Source of the DNA: Hymenobacter terrenus
GTDB lineage: Bacteria; Bacteroidota; Bacteroidia; Cytophagales; Hymenobacteraceae
NCBI RefSeq assembly: GCF_000972495.1
Contig: NZ_LATM01000007.1
Location: 152,655-216,654, forward strand
Length of the DNA stretch: 64,000 nucleotides
Direction: 5' to 3'
The notes under the pieces were generated by a model. It was not told where the DNA came from and searched no databases. It saw only the letters and a program-made list of their open reading frames with translations. Position 1 is the stretch's first letter; each line of letters opens with the position of its first letter. Below, one piece after another: positions 51,356 to 60,543 of the stretch. The position numbers and the translations under genes were made by a program.

Positions 51356-54211
51356 TTACAATGTCACGTTCACACGGGCGAAGTAGAAAGCACCGTTGAA
51401 GCCGAACTGATTTGGGTTATAGAGCGTGCGGCCACGGTTGGTATTATCGAAATTGGAAACGTAACGTGTAGCAGGAGTGACTGAAAAATTGTTCGGGGCG
51501 TTACGCGGGTCAACACGGTATTTGTCGGGATAGACATTGAATATATTATTGGCTCCAAGGGCCAATCCCAGTTGAGGCAGTAGCTTGAAATTGACCGTAA
51601 AATCGGTTACCCACTTAGCCGAAAAGGTCTGGTCGATGGAGGAGAACAGGAAGTTACCATTGTCCGCCGTTGGTGCATCGATGCGAGCATCGTAGTACTT
51701 CACTTCACCGAAGCGTACTGTGCGGGCTTCCAATCCTAATTTGCCGATGCTGTAGCTGGCAGTAAGCACTATTTTGCTACGAGGTTGTGCGCTTTCCAAA
51801 CGACCACGCTGCTGGCGGTCAAAAAAGGTAGCTTGCAGGTTAGCGTCGTTCACCAATGTGGGCGGTAGGTTAACGGACTGTACTTTCGTTTCGGTGAAGT
51901 TGGCGGCGGCCGTCAGGCTCAAGTTACTTTTTTCGCCAAGAGGTAGGCGCTCGTTGGCAACAATGTCGATGCCGCGAGTGCGGGTATCGACAGCATTAGC
52001 GAAGAACTGCACAATACCGGCGCTGATGGTAGGCCCCAGAATATTATCAACGGCAGGGTTTGGTGTACCATCGGGCCGAAAACGATTGAACTGGGTTGAA
52101 AGTACAATCCGGTCTTTGATATCAATTTGATAAGCATCCACCGTTAGGGTCGCCGTTTTGGCAACCCGAGCCGTGATACCCGCACTAAAGTTGACTGATT
52201 TTTCCTGCTTGAGTGACCCTACTCCAAAAGCAGCCACCACCGGGCTTTCATTGTTGGCCGTGAGCACGGTTTGTGGGTTTCCTTGCACAAACTGGGTGCT
52301 GGAGCTAGTGAAGTAGCGCTGCTGTAAGGAAGGGGCTCGGAAGCCATTACCAACGGTACCGCGAATAGAGAGTCCATCTAGAAGAGTGACGCGGGCTGAG
52401 GCTTGGCCACTGACGTTGGAACCAAAATCGCTGTAATTTTCGGCCCGACCAGCTAGGCGCAGCAGCACCCGCTCAGTAATATCACTTTCCAAATCCAGAT
52501 AACCAGCTTTATTGGTACGCGATTTATTGAGCACGTCGCTTGGCTGGTAGCCTGGGAAGACTTGCGCCCCAGCCGCCGCAGGACCAAAAGTAGGGCTACC
52601 ATCGACCCGCACGCCATTTTGTACTGTCCGTGGGGGGGTCACGCCTGGGATGCCGGCATCATAGGAAGCAGGCTCACCAGCTGCAATTTGAAAGTTGTCG
52701 CTGCGAAATTCGCCACCAAAAGCTACGTTTAGCGTGGCCAATGGCCCCAGCTCAGTGAACTTGCGCACGAAGTTTAGGTTGGTCGTGTTCTGGCGAAAGA
52801 ACAATCGACCGGAGTAAAATTGGGTTGGACTGGTGCCAGCTGGGAGCGAGGCATTAAGCGAGTTCTTCACGTTATAATCGATGCTGTTCGACCCATAGGT
52901 GTTGCTCAAATCAAAGCCAAAGCCTAATAACTGACCTCGCACCCCGCCAATAAGCGAGCGGTCCTTGATAGTTGGCGCGATGATGGGCAGGAAGCCGTTG
53001 GGATAAAGCAGCGTATCGTTCTGGGCGCTGTACCGACCAGGCAAGCGGGAGAACCCAGCGGCCGAGCCCTCGCGCTGGGTAATTCCGCCTGATAAATAAA
53101 CCGCCAAGCCAATGCTTGGCATTAGTCTAAAACCGGCATTAACGAAGCCACCATAGTTGCGTTGGTCAGAGTTACCGAAGCGCAGGTTGCGCCGGTCGTA
53201 GCCGCGCTGAGCGGCTAGTTGGTCGTCGCGCTGCTTAAGGGCTTGGCGCAATGCGGGGGTATTGGCCGTAGCGGGGTAGTTACCGCCATTATCGCCAAGG
53301 TAAATAAGCGGAGCTGTATCTATGCCGCTGCGGTTAGTATAAGAGCGGTTCGAGAACTGCCCGCTTACATCAAAAAAGCCACGACCGCCCAGCCCAATGC
53401 CCACATTAGCATCAGCTTGATAAAGTTGGCCGTCACTTTCCTGAGTCTGACCCGCTGTGCTACTCACATTTATGCCCGTCGAGTCATCTTTTAGTTGAAT
53501 GTTAATTACCCCGGCGATAGCATCAGAGCCATACTGGGCAGCCGCGCCATCGCGCAGCACCTCGATGCGCTTAATGGCAGCGGGAGGAATGACGTTCAAA
53601 TCGGTGCCAACTGAACCCCGGCCGACGGTACCATTGATATTAACCAGAGCCGAGTTGTGGCGGCGCTTGCCATTCACGAGCACCAGCACCTGGTCGGGGC
53701 CCAGGCCGCGCAGGCTGGCGGGGTCGATGTGGTCGGTACCGTCAGAAATGGTTTGCCGGGCTGACTGGAACGAAGGAGCCGTGAAGCTTAGCACTTGGCT
53801 AACATCAGTTTGGGCGAAGGCGCGAATTTCGCGAGCCGAAATCACGTCGACTGGTGATGTCGTGAGGATATTAGAGCGGCCCTCGGTGGCACGGGAGCCG
53901 GTTACCACGACTTCGTTCAGGTCCTGGGCGCTCACTTGCAGCGTTACATCAAAAGCACGGCGACCGTCTACCGGCACGGACTGGGCCTGAAAGCCCACGG
54001 CGGAGACGAGGATGGTAGCATCGGGGTTTACTTCCAGGGTGAAAGTGCCTTCACTGTTGGTAGCCAAACCATTGTTGGTGCCTTTTTCAAGTACCGTGGC
54101 GCCCGGAATACCTTCGCCCCGGCTGCCGAGCACGCGTCCCGAAACGGATATTTTCTGTGCATTTGCTGTCAGTCCTAGCAGGACGAACAACAAGAGTATG
54201 AGTTGTCTCAT
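51356..54211 (-). CDS. TonB-dependent outer-membrane receptor
   Basis: A 951-residue receptor. Signal (LILLLFVLLGLTANAQ), CarboxypepD_reg-like domain (ISVSGRVLGSRGEGIPGATV), plug domain (LNEVVVTGSRATEGRSNILT, LRGLGPDQVLVLVNGKRRHN, IEVLRDGAAAQYGSDAIAGV), then a beta-barrel ending in FNGAFYFARVNVTL, an aromatic-containing end as expected. Plug motif RDGAAAQYGSDAIAGVI is strong. The ligand is unknown: related receptors without a SusD partner take iron complexes or other small solutes, and no SusD gene is seen near. A TonB-like protein gene is close by (54412-54975). Confidence 0.95.
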   Translation of the reverse strand: MRQLILLLFVLLGLTANAQKISVSGRVLGSRGEGIPGATVLEKGTNNGLATNSEGTFTLEVNPDATILVSAVGFQAQSVPVDGRRAFDVTLQVSAQDLNEVVVTGSRATEGRSNILTTSPVDVISAREIRAFAQTDVSQVLSFTAPSFQSARQTISDGTDHIDPASLRGLGPDQVLVLVNGKRRHNSALVNINGTVGRGSVGTDLNVIPPAAIKRIEVLRDGAAAQYGSDAIAGVINIQLKDDSTGINVSSTAGQTQESDGQLYQADANVGIGLGGRGFFDVSGQFSNRSYTNRSGIDTAPLIYLGDNGGNYPATANTPALRQALKQRDDQLAAQRGYDRRNLRFGNSDQRNYGGFVNAGFRLMPSIGLAVYLSGGITQREGSAAGFSRLPGRYSAQNDTLLYPNGFLPIIAPTIKDRSLIGGVRGQLLGFGFDLSNTYGSNSIDYNVKNSLNASLPAGTSPTQFYSGRLFFRQNTTNLNFVRKFTELGPLATLNVAFGGEFRSDNFQIAAGEPASYDAGIPGVTPPRTVQNGVRVDGSPTFGPAAAGAQVFPGYQPSDVLNKSRTNKAGYLDLESDITERVLLRLAGRAENYSDFGSNVSGQASARVTLLDGLSIRGTVGNGFRAPSLQQRYFTSSSTQFVQGNPQTVLTANNESPVVAAFGVGSLKQEKSVNFSAGITARVAKTATLTVDAYQIDIKDRIVLSTQFNRFRPDGTPNPAVDNILGPTISAGIVQFFANAVDTRTRGIDIVANERLPLGEKSNLSLTAAANFTETKVQSVNLPPTLVNDANLQATFFDRQQRGRLESAQPRSKIVLTASYSIGKLGLEARTVRFGEVKYYDARIDAPTADNGNFLFSSIDQTFSAKWVTDFTVNFKLLPQLGLALGANNIFNVYPDKYRVDPRNAPNNFSVTPATRYVSNFDNTNRGRTLYNPNQFGFNGAFYFARVNVTL

Positions 54212-54411
54212 GAAAAAGTTGAATGGTTAGAAAAGAAAGTTAAATTATGTGCTGCCTTCACTATCGCACTAGAGGCAGCTAAGTTTTTGGGAGCCCGCAC
54301 AATCTCAACGCCCAGTGCTTACGGCCCTGTTCTTTTAGTTTCAGGACCATGGCACGTTGACAAGCAATGAAAAACCACCGTCAGGCCCCACCTATCAGAA
54401 AAGCAATTGCT

Positions 54412-54975
54412 CTACCTTAAGCGGAAAGTAAAGGGTAATTCATAAACTACAGGCACGGCCTTATTGCCCAGCCGCCCAGGCACCCACTGATTGGGCACGG
54501 TACGAGCCACGCGCAGGGCTTCTTCATCGCAGCCGCTGCCGATGCTCCGCAACAACTGATAGTTGCTGAGGTGGCCTAGGGTATCAACCACAAAGCCCAC
54601 TACTACCTGGCCCTGCACATTTCGGGCCTCTGCCGCGGGCGGGTATCGTAGCTTGGATGTATAGGCCGCCAGCGCCTCATGCCCACCGATGAACCACGGC
54701 GCCTGCGTTAGTTGGATGCGCTCCCACTGTCCGGGCGATGTCTCAGCTTTGTACTCTTTATCGTCGGGGCGGGAATATGTCAATACATTGGTAGTATGGT
54801 CGTAACGTTGGGTTACTACTCGCTCGCCGAGGGCCGAATAGCTGTAATACTCCCATTCGCCCACTTTTTCGCCTTTTTGCATCATACCGCTTCCCCAATT
54901 GGTAGTGTGCTGACGCTGAGCCATTCCCCATAATGGCAGGCTGACTAAAAAAATACTAAATAGCAGTCTATTCAT
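54412..54975 (-). CDS. exported protein with TonB C-terminal domain
   Basis: A 187-residue protein with signal peptide (FLVSLPLWGMAQ). The first half contains GSGMMQKGEKVGEWEYYSYS, like MORN-type repeats; the second half is a TonB_C domain (KLRYPPAAEARNVQGQVVVG, FVVDTLGHLSNYQLLRSIGS, ALRVARTVPNQWVPGRLGNK). There is no ExbB/ExbD gene close by and no transmembrane energy-coupling helix, so it is a TonB-like protein whose partner is unclear. It lies 200 bases from the receptor gene on the same strand, so it may or may not be a partner. Confidence 0.85.
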   Translation of the reverse strand: MNRLLFSIFLVSLPLWGMAQRQHTTNWGSGMMQKGEKVGEWEYYSYSALGERVVTQRYDHTTNVLTYSRPDDKEYKAETSPGQWERIQLTQAPWFIGGHEALAAYTSKLRYPPAAEARNVQGQVVVGFVVDTLGHLSNYQLLRSIGSGCDEEALRVARTVPNQWVPGRLGNKAVPVVYELPFTFRLR

Positions 54976-55360
54976 AGTGCAAGGCAGATTGTAGAATAAG
55001 AGGCTGTAAAGTTAATTTGTTACCGAAACGGCGCAATATACTGGCTTTGAATCGATATGAGCGCCATTCTTGACCTTAAGTCCACGATTCTAGTTTTTGC
55101 ACTATTTCTTACTGTCACCATCCAGAACTGATAGTTCCCGCAGCCACATTTATGCGTTGTCTTGGTGCGGGCAAAACAACAGCTAAGAGAGAGCCCCGCT
55201 CCAATTCCGGACGGGTGAGAACACGGCGACCATCTATTACTAACAAAAGCAATGCCATGGTAAAAGTCAGGTTGCCATAGGGCGTCAACCGGCACGGGCT
55301 GAGCCATGGCGAGGACTCTGGTACTACTTGCCATGATCCGGCGGCTAGGTTCAACCGATT
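54976..55360. other. gap with a possible decayed coding remnant
   Basis: No gene is called in these 385 bases. On the minus strand an open frame (55115-55354) contains MALLLLVIDGRRVLTRPELE, which has the look of the end of a plug or of an exported protein, but no signal, no family and no frame continuity on either side. It could be the remnant of a pseudogene. Confidence 0.25.
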
Positions 55361-56134
55361 TTATTCCTGACTCAGACGTAGAAGGGGCCGCGATGTTTGA
55401 GACGCTGCCCTCTGGCTTCGAGAACTTGTTTCGCTGAGCAGCATCTGCCGCACGACCGGCAACGCCAAGCGTGCCCAATCGTGCATTTGCGGGCCGGAAT
55501 AGTGCAGGCCATCGCGCGTGAATTGAGCCGGGTCGCTGGCCGCAGCCCGAGTCAGGGGTGTGATATCAACATAGGCAACGCTGGCCCGGCGGCACTCTTC
55601 CCGAGCAACGGCATTGAACTGGTCGATTTCGGCCGCAATCCGGACAGGGTCGCGGCCCTCCCGCTGGGCAAAGGGCGACCTCCCCCAATCGGGGATAGAT
55701 AGTACCAATACCCGGCGGGGTTCATCGCCGGCAAAGTGCCCGGCCTTGTGCAGCAGTTCTCGGAACTCGGTGCGATAGGAGGCCATAGTCTCACCGCGAT
55801 ATTGGTTGTTGACCCCAATCAGCAACGAGACGAGTCCGTATGTTTTTTGATTATTGGTGGCGGCAATGGCGGTTTGCAACTCGGCGGTGGTCCAGCCGGT
55901 GCGGGCAATGATATCGGGTGATTGTATGGCTAAACCCTCTTGCCGGGCTAGCTCAGCGAGTTGTGCGGGCCAGCGGGCTGTGGCGCCCACACCCTCGCCA
56001 ATCGTATAAGAATCACCCAAGGATAAAAACGTGACACCGGGCTTAGCCGATGCGAGGAGCTTTGGTGGCCGCGGCGCAAAGAGGCCATCGCAGCAGAAAA
56101 TAAGGCCGGAAATCAGCAGGGGTAGCAGGCGCAT
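55361..56134 (-). CDS. SGNH/GDSL-family hydrolase
   Basis: A 257-residue exported or lipid-anchored esterase-type protein. Block I is TFLSLGDSYTIGEGVGATAR with the catalytic serine (GDSY); block III is VSLLIGVNNQYRGE; block V carries Asp and His in TRDGLHYSGPQMHDW. The N-terminal segment LISGLIFCCDG could be a lipobox. Enzymes of this fold act on acyl esters, often in the cell envelope; the substrate is unknown. Start ATG at 56134. Confidence 0.9.
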   Translation of the reverse strand: MRLLPLLISGLIFCCDGLFAPRPPKLLASAKPGVTFLSLGDSYTIGEGVGATARWPAQLAELARQEGLAIQSPDIIARTGWTTAELQTAIAATNNQKTYGLVSLLIGVNNQYRGETMASYRTEFRELLHKAGHFAGDEPRRVLVLSIPDWGRSPFAQREGRDPVRIAAEIDQFNAVAREECRRASVAYVDITPLTRAAASDPAQFTRDGLHYSGPQMHDWARLALPVVRQMLLSETSSRSQRAASQTSRPLLRLSQE

Positions 56135-56364
56135 CGAGCAGTAGATGGGTAGTAGTTACCGCATTTACGCTACTGGGCTTACTCCAGATTGGCCCCAAGC
56201 ATCTATCGAGAGTACTCGAAGCCAAGTGCGCTACACAGCGCGCCGCGAAGCAATTTACATAAGTAACCAGCTTATGTAAATTGTTTCAAAAGCACAAAGC
56301 TGACGACTCATTCATTCCTAACCAGCCAGGCTTGGGCTACTACCAGCTCCGACCCGGCTCACGG

Positions 56365-56991
56365 CTAGAAATCGACTTTCACGCCCAGTGCCAGTGTTAG
56401 CAGTTGGCCTAAAACTAACCCATCATCACGATTTTTGAGGTAACTAGCCAAGTATAAGTCATTGCTGCCGAGCTCATAGTAGAATGACAATTTGCGGGGC
56501 TGCCCAGTAGCAAGCACTGGCGAGGCTAGGTACGTGAGCCGGCCACCGAGGAGCGGACCATAGCGTTTATTAGTTGAAAACCAATAATAATCGGTCGGGT
56601 ACTGGTCCTTTACGCCATCGTTGAGGTTACCCTGAGTGGAGCTGAAATACGCCCCCAAGGTGATTGGGAGCACTTGTACCTGCTCCATTACGCGCAGCCG
56701 GAAGGGCGAGTACATGAGCTTCACCGAAAATACACCCAGCGCGGAGCCGGCATAGCGCTTGGGCACATAGCCAACCAAGACATCCGTTTCGAGGCGATTT
56801 CGGGAGAATTCATAGCCTGCTCCTACAGTCACCATGCCCAAGCCGCCACCGGTTTGCAGCAACAAGTGCTCGGGGCGATACCACTTACGCTCAACCGGTG
56901 GCAAGGGAGTCTTAGCAGTAGTATCGGGCGGAACTGCGGCCTGAGCACCCAGAGCCGCCAGTAAAAATGCAGAAAGAAAAAAGTTTTTCAT
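56365..56991 (-). CDS. outer-membrane beta-barrel-like protein of unknown function
   Basis: A 208-residue exported protein (signal MKNFFLSAFLLAALGAQAA). The mature part starts with a Thr/Pro-rich linker and then alternating strands (VTVGAGYEFSRNRLETDVLV, LPITLGAYFSSTQGN, KLSFYYELGSNDLYLASY) ending LTLALGVKVDF, a barrel-type end with a C-terminal phenylalanine. No family is named. Its ATG (56991) overlaps the stop of the phosphoesterase gene by 1 base (TAATG), so the two are translationally coupled and probably work in the same process. Confidence 0.8.
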   Translation of the reverse strand: MKNFFLSAFLLAALGAQAAVPPDTTAKTPLPPVERKWYRPEHLLLQTGGGLGMVTVGAGYEFSRNRLETDVLVGYVPKRYAGSALGVFSVKLMYSPFRLRVMEQVQVLPITLGAYFSSTQGNLNDGVKDQYPTDYYWFSTNKRYGPLLGGRLTYLASPVLATGQPRKLSFYYELGSNDLYLASYLKNRDDGLVLGQLLTLALGVKVDF

Positions 56992-57824
56992 TAGAATGCC
57001 ACCTGTTTAATACGGAACTGCCGGTCACCCCACACGGTAATTATCATATAGCGACGCTCCGAAAAGGCGTCAGAATTAACGTAGGTTACGCCGTCGCCAA
57101 AAGGCTGGCCGACGCTATAGGCATGGTTGTGGCCATTCATTGCGAATACCAAGCCGGGAGCTTCGCTCACTGCCTGAATATAAGACTTGCTCAGGGATGG
57201 GTCGAAGTCCTCATTGGAGGGCGGCACGTGGGAAATAACCACTTGTCGCTTAGCTCCATCGAGGTTACCCAACTGCGGCCGTAACCAGCTCATGTTGGGT
57301 ATTTGGCCGTTGAAATTATACTCGCGGCCATTGGTATCAACCATGGTAAACTTGGTGTCGCCGTACACGAAGGAATAGTTCAGCGCCCCGTAGATATGCT
57401 GGTAAGTCGTACGGCCATTGCCCACCAAGTCGTGGTTGCCGATGACGGTAACGTAGGGCACCGTCAGACGCCGCAGCTTTTCATCTACCCAGCGCATTTC
57501 GCGGGCCAGGCCGAAGTCGGAAATATCGCCGGCCACAACCAAAAACGAGATACCCTGCAACTTGTTCACACTGGCTACCAGGTCTTCGGCCTCGTCGTAG
57601 AACTGTTGCGAGTCGCCGGTAAATATGAACCGCAGCGTGTCGCCAGCCGGCAATGGCCGAGCTTGCAGCTTGGCTAGGTTTTTCTCGGTGAGATTAGTAA
57701 ATTCTTCTGGAACGCGGTGGTCGTTGGGACTAAATTCGATTAGATTACAGCTTGCCAGGCCCAGTAGGGCGGCGAAGGGCGCCGCACGGGTCCAGCGGCG
57801 CAAAGAAGAGGTAAACAAAGACAT
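56991..57824 (-). CDS. calcineurin-like metallophosphoesterase lipoprotein
   Basis: A 277-residue protein with a lipobox (LLGLASCN). The metal motifs are in order: FIFTGDSQQFYDEA (GDSQ in place of the more usual DxH), VVAGDISDFG, VIGNHDLVG, VISHVPP, NGHNHAY. It acts outside the cytoplasmic membrane on phosphoesters of unknown type. The first motif deviates, with Gln where the second metal His usually sits, as in some bacterial exported members. It is coupled to the following beta-barrel gene. Start ATG at 57824. Confidence 0.9.
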   Translation of the reverse strand: MSLFTSSLRRWTRAAPFAALLGLASCNLIEFSPNDHRVPEEFTNLTEKNLAKLQARPLPAGDTLRFIFTGDSQQFYDEAEDLVASVNKLQGISFLVVAGDISDFGLAREMRWVDEKLRRLTVPYVTVIGNHDLVGNGRTTYQHIYGALNYSFVYGDTKFTMVDTNGREYNFNGQIPNMSWLRPQLGNLDGAKRQVVISHVPPSNEDFDPSLSKSYIQAVSEAPGLVFAMNGHNHAYSVGQPFGDGVTYVNSDAFSERRYMIITVWGDRQFRIKQVAF

Positions 57825-58320
57825 GAGTAAAACCGACAGGTTGTCGGCGAGTGGTGAATGAGTCTTAAACTGCTCCTTTGCGTATCAGGTTGACAAAGGC
57901 ATTGCTTTTAACACATTTTTAATATAAGTATTTTAAAAAAGGGGGAAACAGAAGGTACCTGTATAGCCCGTGTTAGATAAACGGATTGAGGCGATGATTA
58001 TTTTAAACCAGACTGCTAATTATTTTATTAATGCTTTCCATAGAATGTGCATACATCCTTCTCCGAACTCCGCGCCTCCCACGAAGAAGTGCTACTTTAC
58101 CCGTCAAAAGCCTATGAGGCTATCAGTTATACATACGGCTTTGATATGCGGACCAGAGCAGCTTCGAAGCACTGTAGAGTAGCGCGGAATCTTAGTTCGC
58201 GCTACTGTTTGGGCCAACCCTCGTTGCCCGATAACTCCTACCCGCGCCAGCCAAAGGTCCATTAATAGCCAATTCGGGGCACAGCCTTACCGAGTATGCC
58301 CACCCCAGCCAGCGCCCGGA
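57825..58320. other. long intergenic region before the phosphoesterase gene
   Basis: About 496 bases, AT-rich in 57900-58060. No confident gene. It holds the short palindrome at 58178-58206. Several small open frames on the plus strand (for example 58047-58265) lack domain character. Possible promoter for the phosphoesterase unit, but no clear TAnnTTTG was found. Confidence 0.35.
58178..58206. repeat. short palindrome AGTAGCGCG...CGCGCTACT
   Basis: Arms AGTAGCGCG (58178-58186) and CGCGCTACT (58198-58206), loop GAATCTTAGTT. Its stem resembles GTAGCGCG of the long repeat at 19179-19290, so it is probably the basic unit of one repeat family. Confidence 0.5.
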
Positions 58321-59157
58321 TTAGGCCATCACGGCCAATAGATGCAGCGCGGCCTCGCCAAGCGCTTGGTCGCCCCATAGCCGCGCATGAGGCTTTGCTT
58401 CGGACGGGCTGAGGCCTTTCGTGAACAGTTGCCAAGCAACTTCTGGACTCAACGCCACTTCAGCGGCTGGTGCGGCACCAGCCACTGGCGGCTGGAGTTG
58501 CCACATCTCGGTAGCCTTCACTAGTTGCCACACGCCGCCAATGCTGGTATCGATGCGCACCTGCACCACTGTTCCGACCGGCGCGACAACCTCCCGATAC
58601 GCGTGCGGCAGCCCGCGCATCAGTGTTTCGATGAAGGGCCCAAAGAGCTCCTTGGTCAAGAGGCCCGGCCCACCCACCGCCTCGTGAATTTGCTGCTGGT
58701 GGTGCCATTTCTCGGTGTAGTCGCGGGCAATGTGAAACCAGTTCACCGACTCGGTTTCGCCTGCCCAGCCCACTGCGAAAGCCGCCGGGGCAAACGGATC
58801 GAGCGAGGCCAGGAAGGCTGTGTATTCGGCGCCCGACTGGGCCAGCAGCTCAATAAGCACGGTTGGGCTGAGGCGGCGGGCGGCGCGCACCCAATCGGCA
58901 TTCAACCGGTTGAGAAAGGAGACGATGCCACCATAAGTAGAAGCATCTTCCGGAGCTTCGCCGAAATACTCATCGCGCAGCATAGAGAGCGTGCGCAAGT
59001 TGCCATCAAGCAGATGAGCCGCCACATCCTTGACCGTCCATTGCCGGGCCAAGGTAGGCCGCTGCCAATCGGCCGGCGATAAAGAGCGCAGTATTTCGGT
59101 TAGCCGCTGGTCCAGCACTGGAAACAGGGGTAGCACTTCGATGGGTACAACAGGCAT
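58321..59157 (-). CDS. DinB-like / maleylpyruvate isomerase N-terminal domain protein
   Basis: A 278-residue protein. The N-terminal half is a four-helix bundle with the metal histidines of the DinB/MDMPI fold (PTLARQWTVKDVAAHLLDGN, near residues 40-55, and later ARDYTEKWHHQQQIHEAV). The second half (LPHAYREVVAPVGTVVQVRI, LSPEVAWQLFTKGLSPSEAK) is the usual C-terminal extension of this group. Many members use mycothiol or bacillithiol as co-substrate; the real reaction here is unknown. Start ATG at 59157. The gene follows the cystathionine synthase-type gene on the same strand, after a hairpin. Confidence 0.85.
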   Translation of the reverse strand: MPVVPIEVLPLFPVLDQRLTEILRSLSPADWQRPTLARQWTVKDVAAHLLDGNLRTLSMLRDEYFGEAPEDASTYGGIVSFLNRLNADWVRAARRLSPTVLIELLAQSGAEYTAFLASLDPFAPAAFAVGWAGETESVNWFHIARDYTEKWHHQQQIHEAVGGPGLLTKELFGPFIETLMRGLPHAYREVVAPVGTVVQVRIDTSIGGVWQLVKATEMWQLQPPVAGAAPAAEVALSPEVAWQLFTKGLSPSEAKPHARLWGDQALGEAALHLLAVMA

Positions 59158-59173
59158 TTTTATGAGAGTATTA

Positions 59174-59226
59174 AGAGCGGTGAATGGCGCGGATGGGAAC
59201 ACCTCACCGGCGCCATTCACCGCTCT
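59174..59226. terminator. hairpin terminator after the cystathionine gamma-synthase-type gene
   Basis: AGAGCGGTGAATGGCGC (59174-59190) pairs perfectly with GCGCCATTCACCGCTCT (59210-59226), loop 19 bases. It lies 5 bases after the stop and has no T-run, so it is either a weak terminator or a repeat. Confidence 0.6.
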
Positions 59227-59230
59227 AGGG

Positions 59231-60370
59231 CTATCCAATGGCCTGCGCCAAATCCTCAATCAGGTCCTCGGCGTCCTCAATGCCGACGCTCAGGCGAATG
59301 AGGGAGTCGCTCAGGCCCGATTTGCGACGCTGTTCGGCTGGGATGCTGGCGTGCGTCATGCTGGCGGGGTGGCCGCTGAGGCTTTCGACGCCGCCCAGGC
59401 TTTCAGCCAGGGTGAAGTACTGGAATTTTTCCAGCACGGCGATGGCATCGGCCTGGCGGTCGCCCTTCAGCACAAAAGAAATCATGCCGCCGAAGTCGCG
59501 CATCTGCCGGGCTGCCACAGCGTGATTGGGATGGTTGTCGAAGCCAGGCCAGTACACTTTTTCCACTTTGGGATGCTGGCGCAGGTACTCGGCCACGGCG
59601 CGGCCATTTTCGCAATGCCGCTGCATGCGCAGATGCAGGGTTTTGAGGCCCCGCAGCACCAGAAAGCAATCTTGGGGACCAGGCGTACCGCCGCAGGCGT
59701 TTTGCAGGAAGCTCAGGCGCTGGTGCAGCTCGTCGTCGTTCACCACAAGAGCACCCATCACGGTATCGGAATGGCCGGCCATGTACTTGGTAAGCGAATA
59801 CATTACAATATCGGCCCCCAAATCTATCGGCGTTTGCAAATAGGGTGTACTGAAGGTGTTATCCACAGCCAGCAGGGCACCACACTCCTTCGCCACGGTG
59901 GCGGCGGCGGCAATGTCAATTACATTCAGGAGCGGATTGGTGGGCGTTTCTACCCAAATCAGCTTGGTTTTGGGCCCCGCCACAGCGCGCACGGCATCCA
60001 TATTGTGCATTGGCACGAAGTGGAATTTAATACCCAGCGGCTCGTACACTTTCGTGAACAGGCGGTAGGTACCGCCGTAGAGGTCGTTGGTCGAAATCAC
60101 CTCGTCGCCGGGCTGTAGCAACTTCACCACGCAGTCGATGGCGGCCATGCCGGAGGCAAAGGCCAGGCCATGCTTGCCGTTGTCGAGGGCCGCCACGGCA
60201 GCTTGCAGCTGCGAGCGGGTGGGGTTGTGAGTACGCGAGTATTCGAAGCCTTTGTGGTCGCCGGGCGAGCGCTGCACGTAGGTCGAAGTCTGATAAATAG
60301 GCGTCATGATGGCCCCGGTAGCGGGGTCGGGGTGCACGCCGGCGTGAATGGCTTTGGTGGCAAATTTCAT
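59231..60370 (-). CDS. metB: cystathionine gamma-synthase / gamma-lyase family PLP enzyme
   Basis: A 379-residue PLP enzyme of the Cys/Met metabolism family. MKFATKAIHAGVHPDPATGA and the substrate-loop GFEYSRTHNPTRSQLQAAVA are at the start; the PLP-binding lysine is in SLTKYMAGHSDTVMGA; the C-terminal domain has LGGVESLSGHPASMTH. Such enzymes join homoserine esters with cysteine or split cystathionine; the exact direction cannot be read, so metB is tentative. Start ATG at 60370. The gene is divergent from the DUF2167 gene. Confidence 0.9.
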   Translation of the reverse strand: MKFATKAIHAGVHPDPATGAIMTPIYQTSTYVQRSPGDHKGFEYSRTHNPTRSQLQAAVAALDNGKHGLAFASGMAAIDCVVKLLQPGDEVISTNDLYGGTYRLFTKVYEPLGIKFHFVPMHNMDAVRAVAGPKTKLIWVETPTNPLLNVIDIAAAATVAKECGALLAVDNTFSTPYLQTPIDLGADIVMYSLTKYMAGHSDTVMGALVVNDDELHQRLSFLQNACGGTPGPQDCFLVLRGLKTLHLRMQRHCENGRAVAEYLRQHPKVEKVYWPGFDNHPNHAVAARQMRDFGGMISFVLKGDRQADAIAVLEKFQYFTLAESLGGVESLSGHPASMTHASIPAEQRRKSGLSDSLIRLSVGIEDAEDLIEDLAQAIG

Positions 60371-60486
60371 AGGGCAGGAAGCGGGAATTTGACGAGGATA
60401 CGCAAGGAGCACGGGCGAAGCCACTCCCCTTGGGCAGGCAAGTTACGGAGGTCGTCCAAGGCAAAGCACAAATGCGACGCGAAGGT

Positions 60487-60494
60487 TATCTTTG
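60487..60494 (+). promoter_or_regulatory. TAnnTTTG box before the DUF2167 gene
   Basis: TATCTTTG matches the Bacteroidota -7 box and lies 50 bases before the ATG at 60544. No good TTG at -33. Confidence 0.45.
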
Positions 60495-60543
60495 TAGTTT
60501 GCCTTACTGTTATGATGTCTTCTTTCAACCTGTTTCGCTTCGC

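Noticed and set aside
57970..58265. Small plus-strand frames in the long gap before the phosphoesterase
   Set aside because: No domain or signal; they cross the palindrome at 58178-58206.
59030..60118. 362-residue plus-strand frame opposite the cystathionine synthase-type gene
   Set aside because: Antisense shadow; composition not protein-like.
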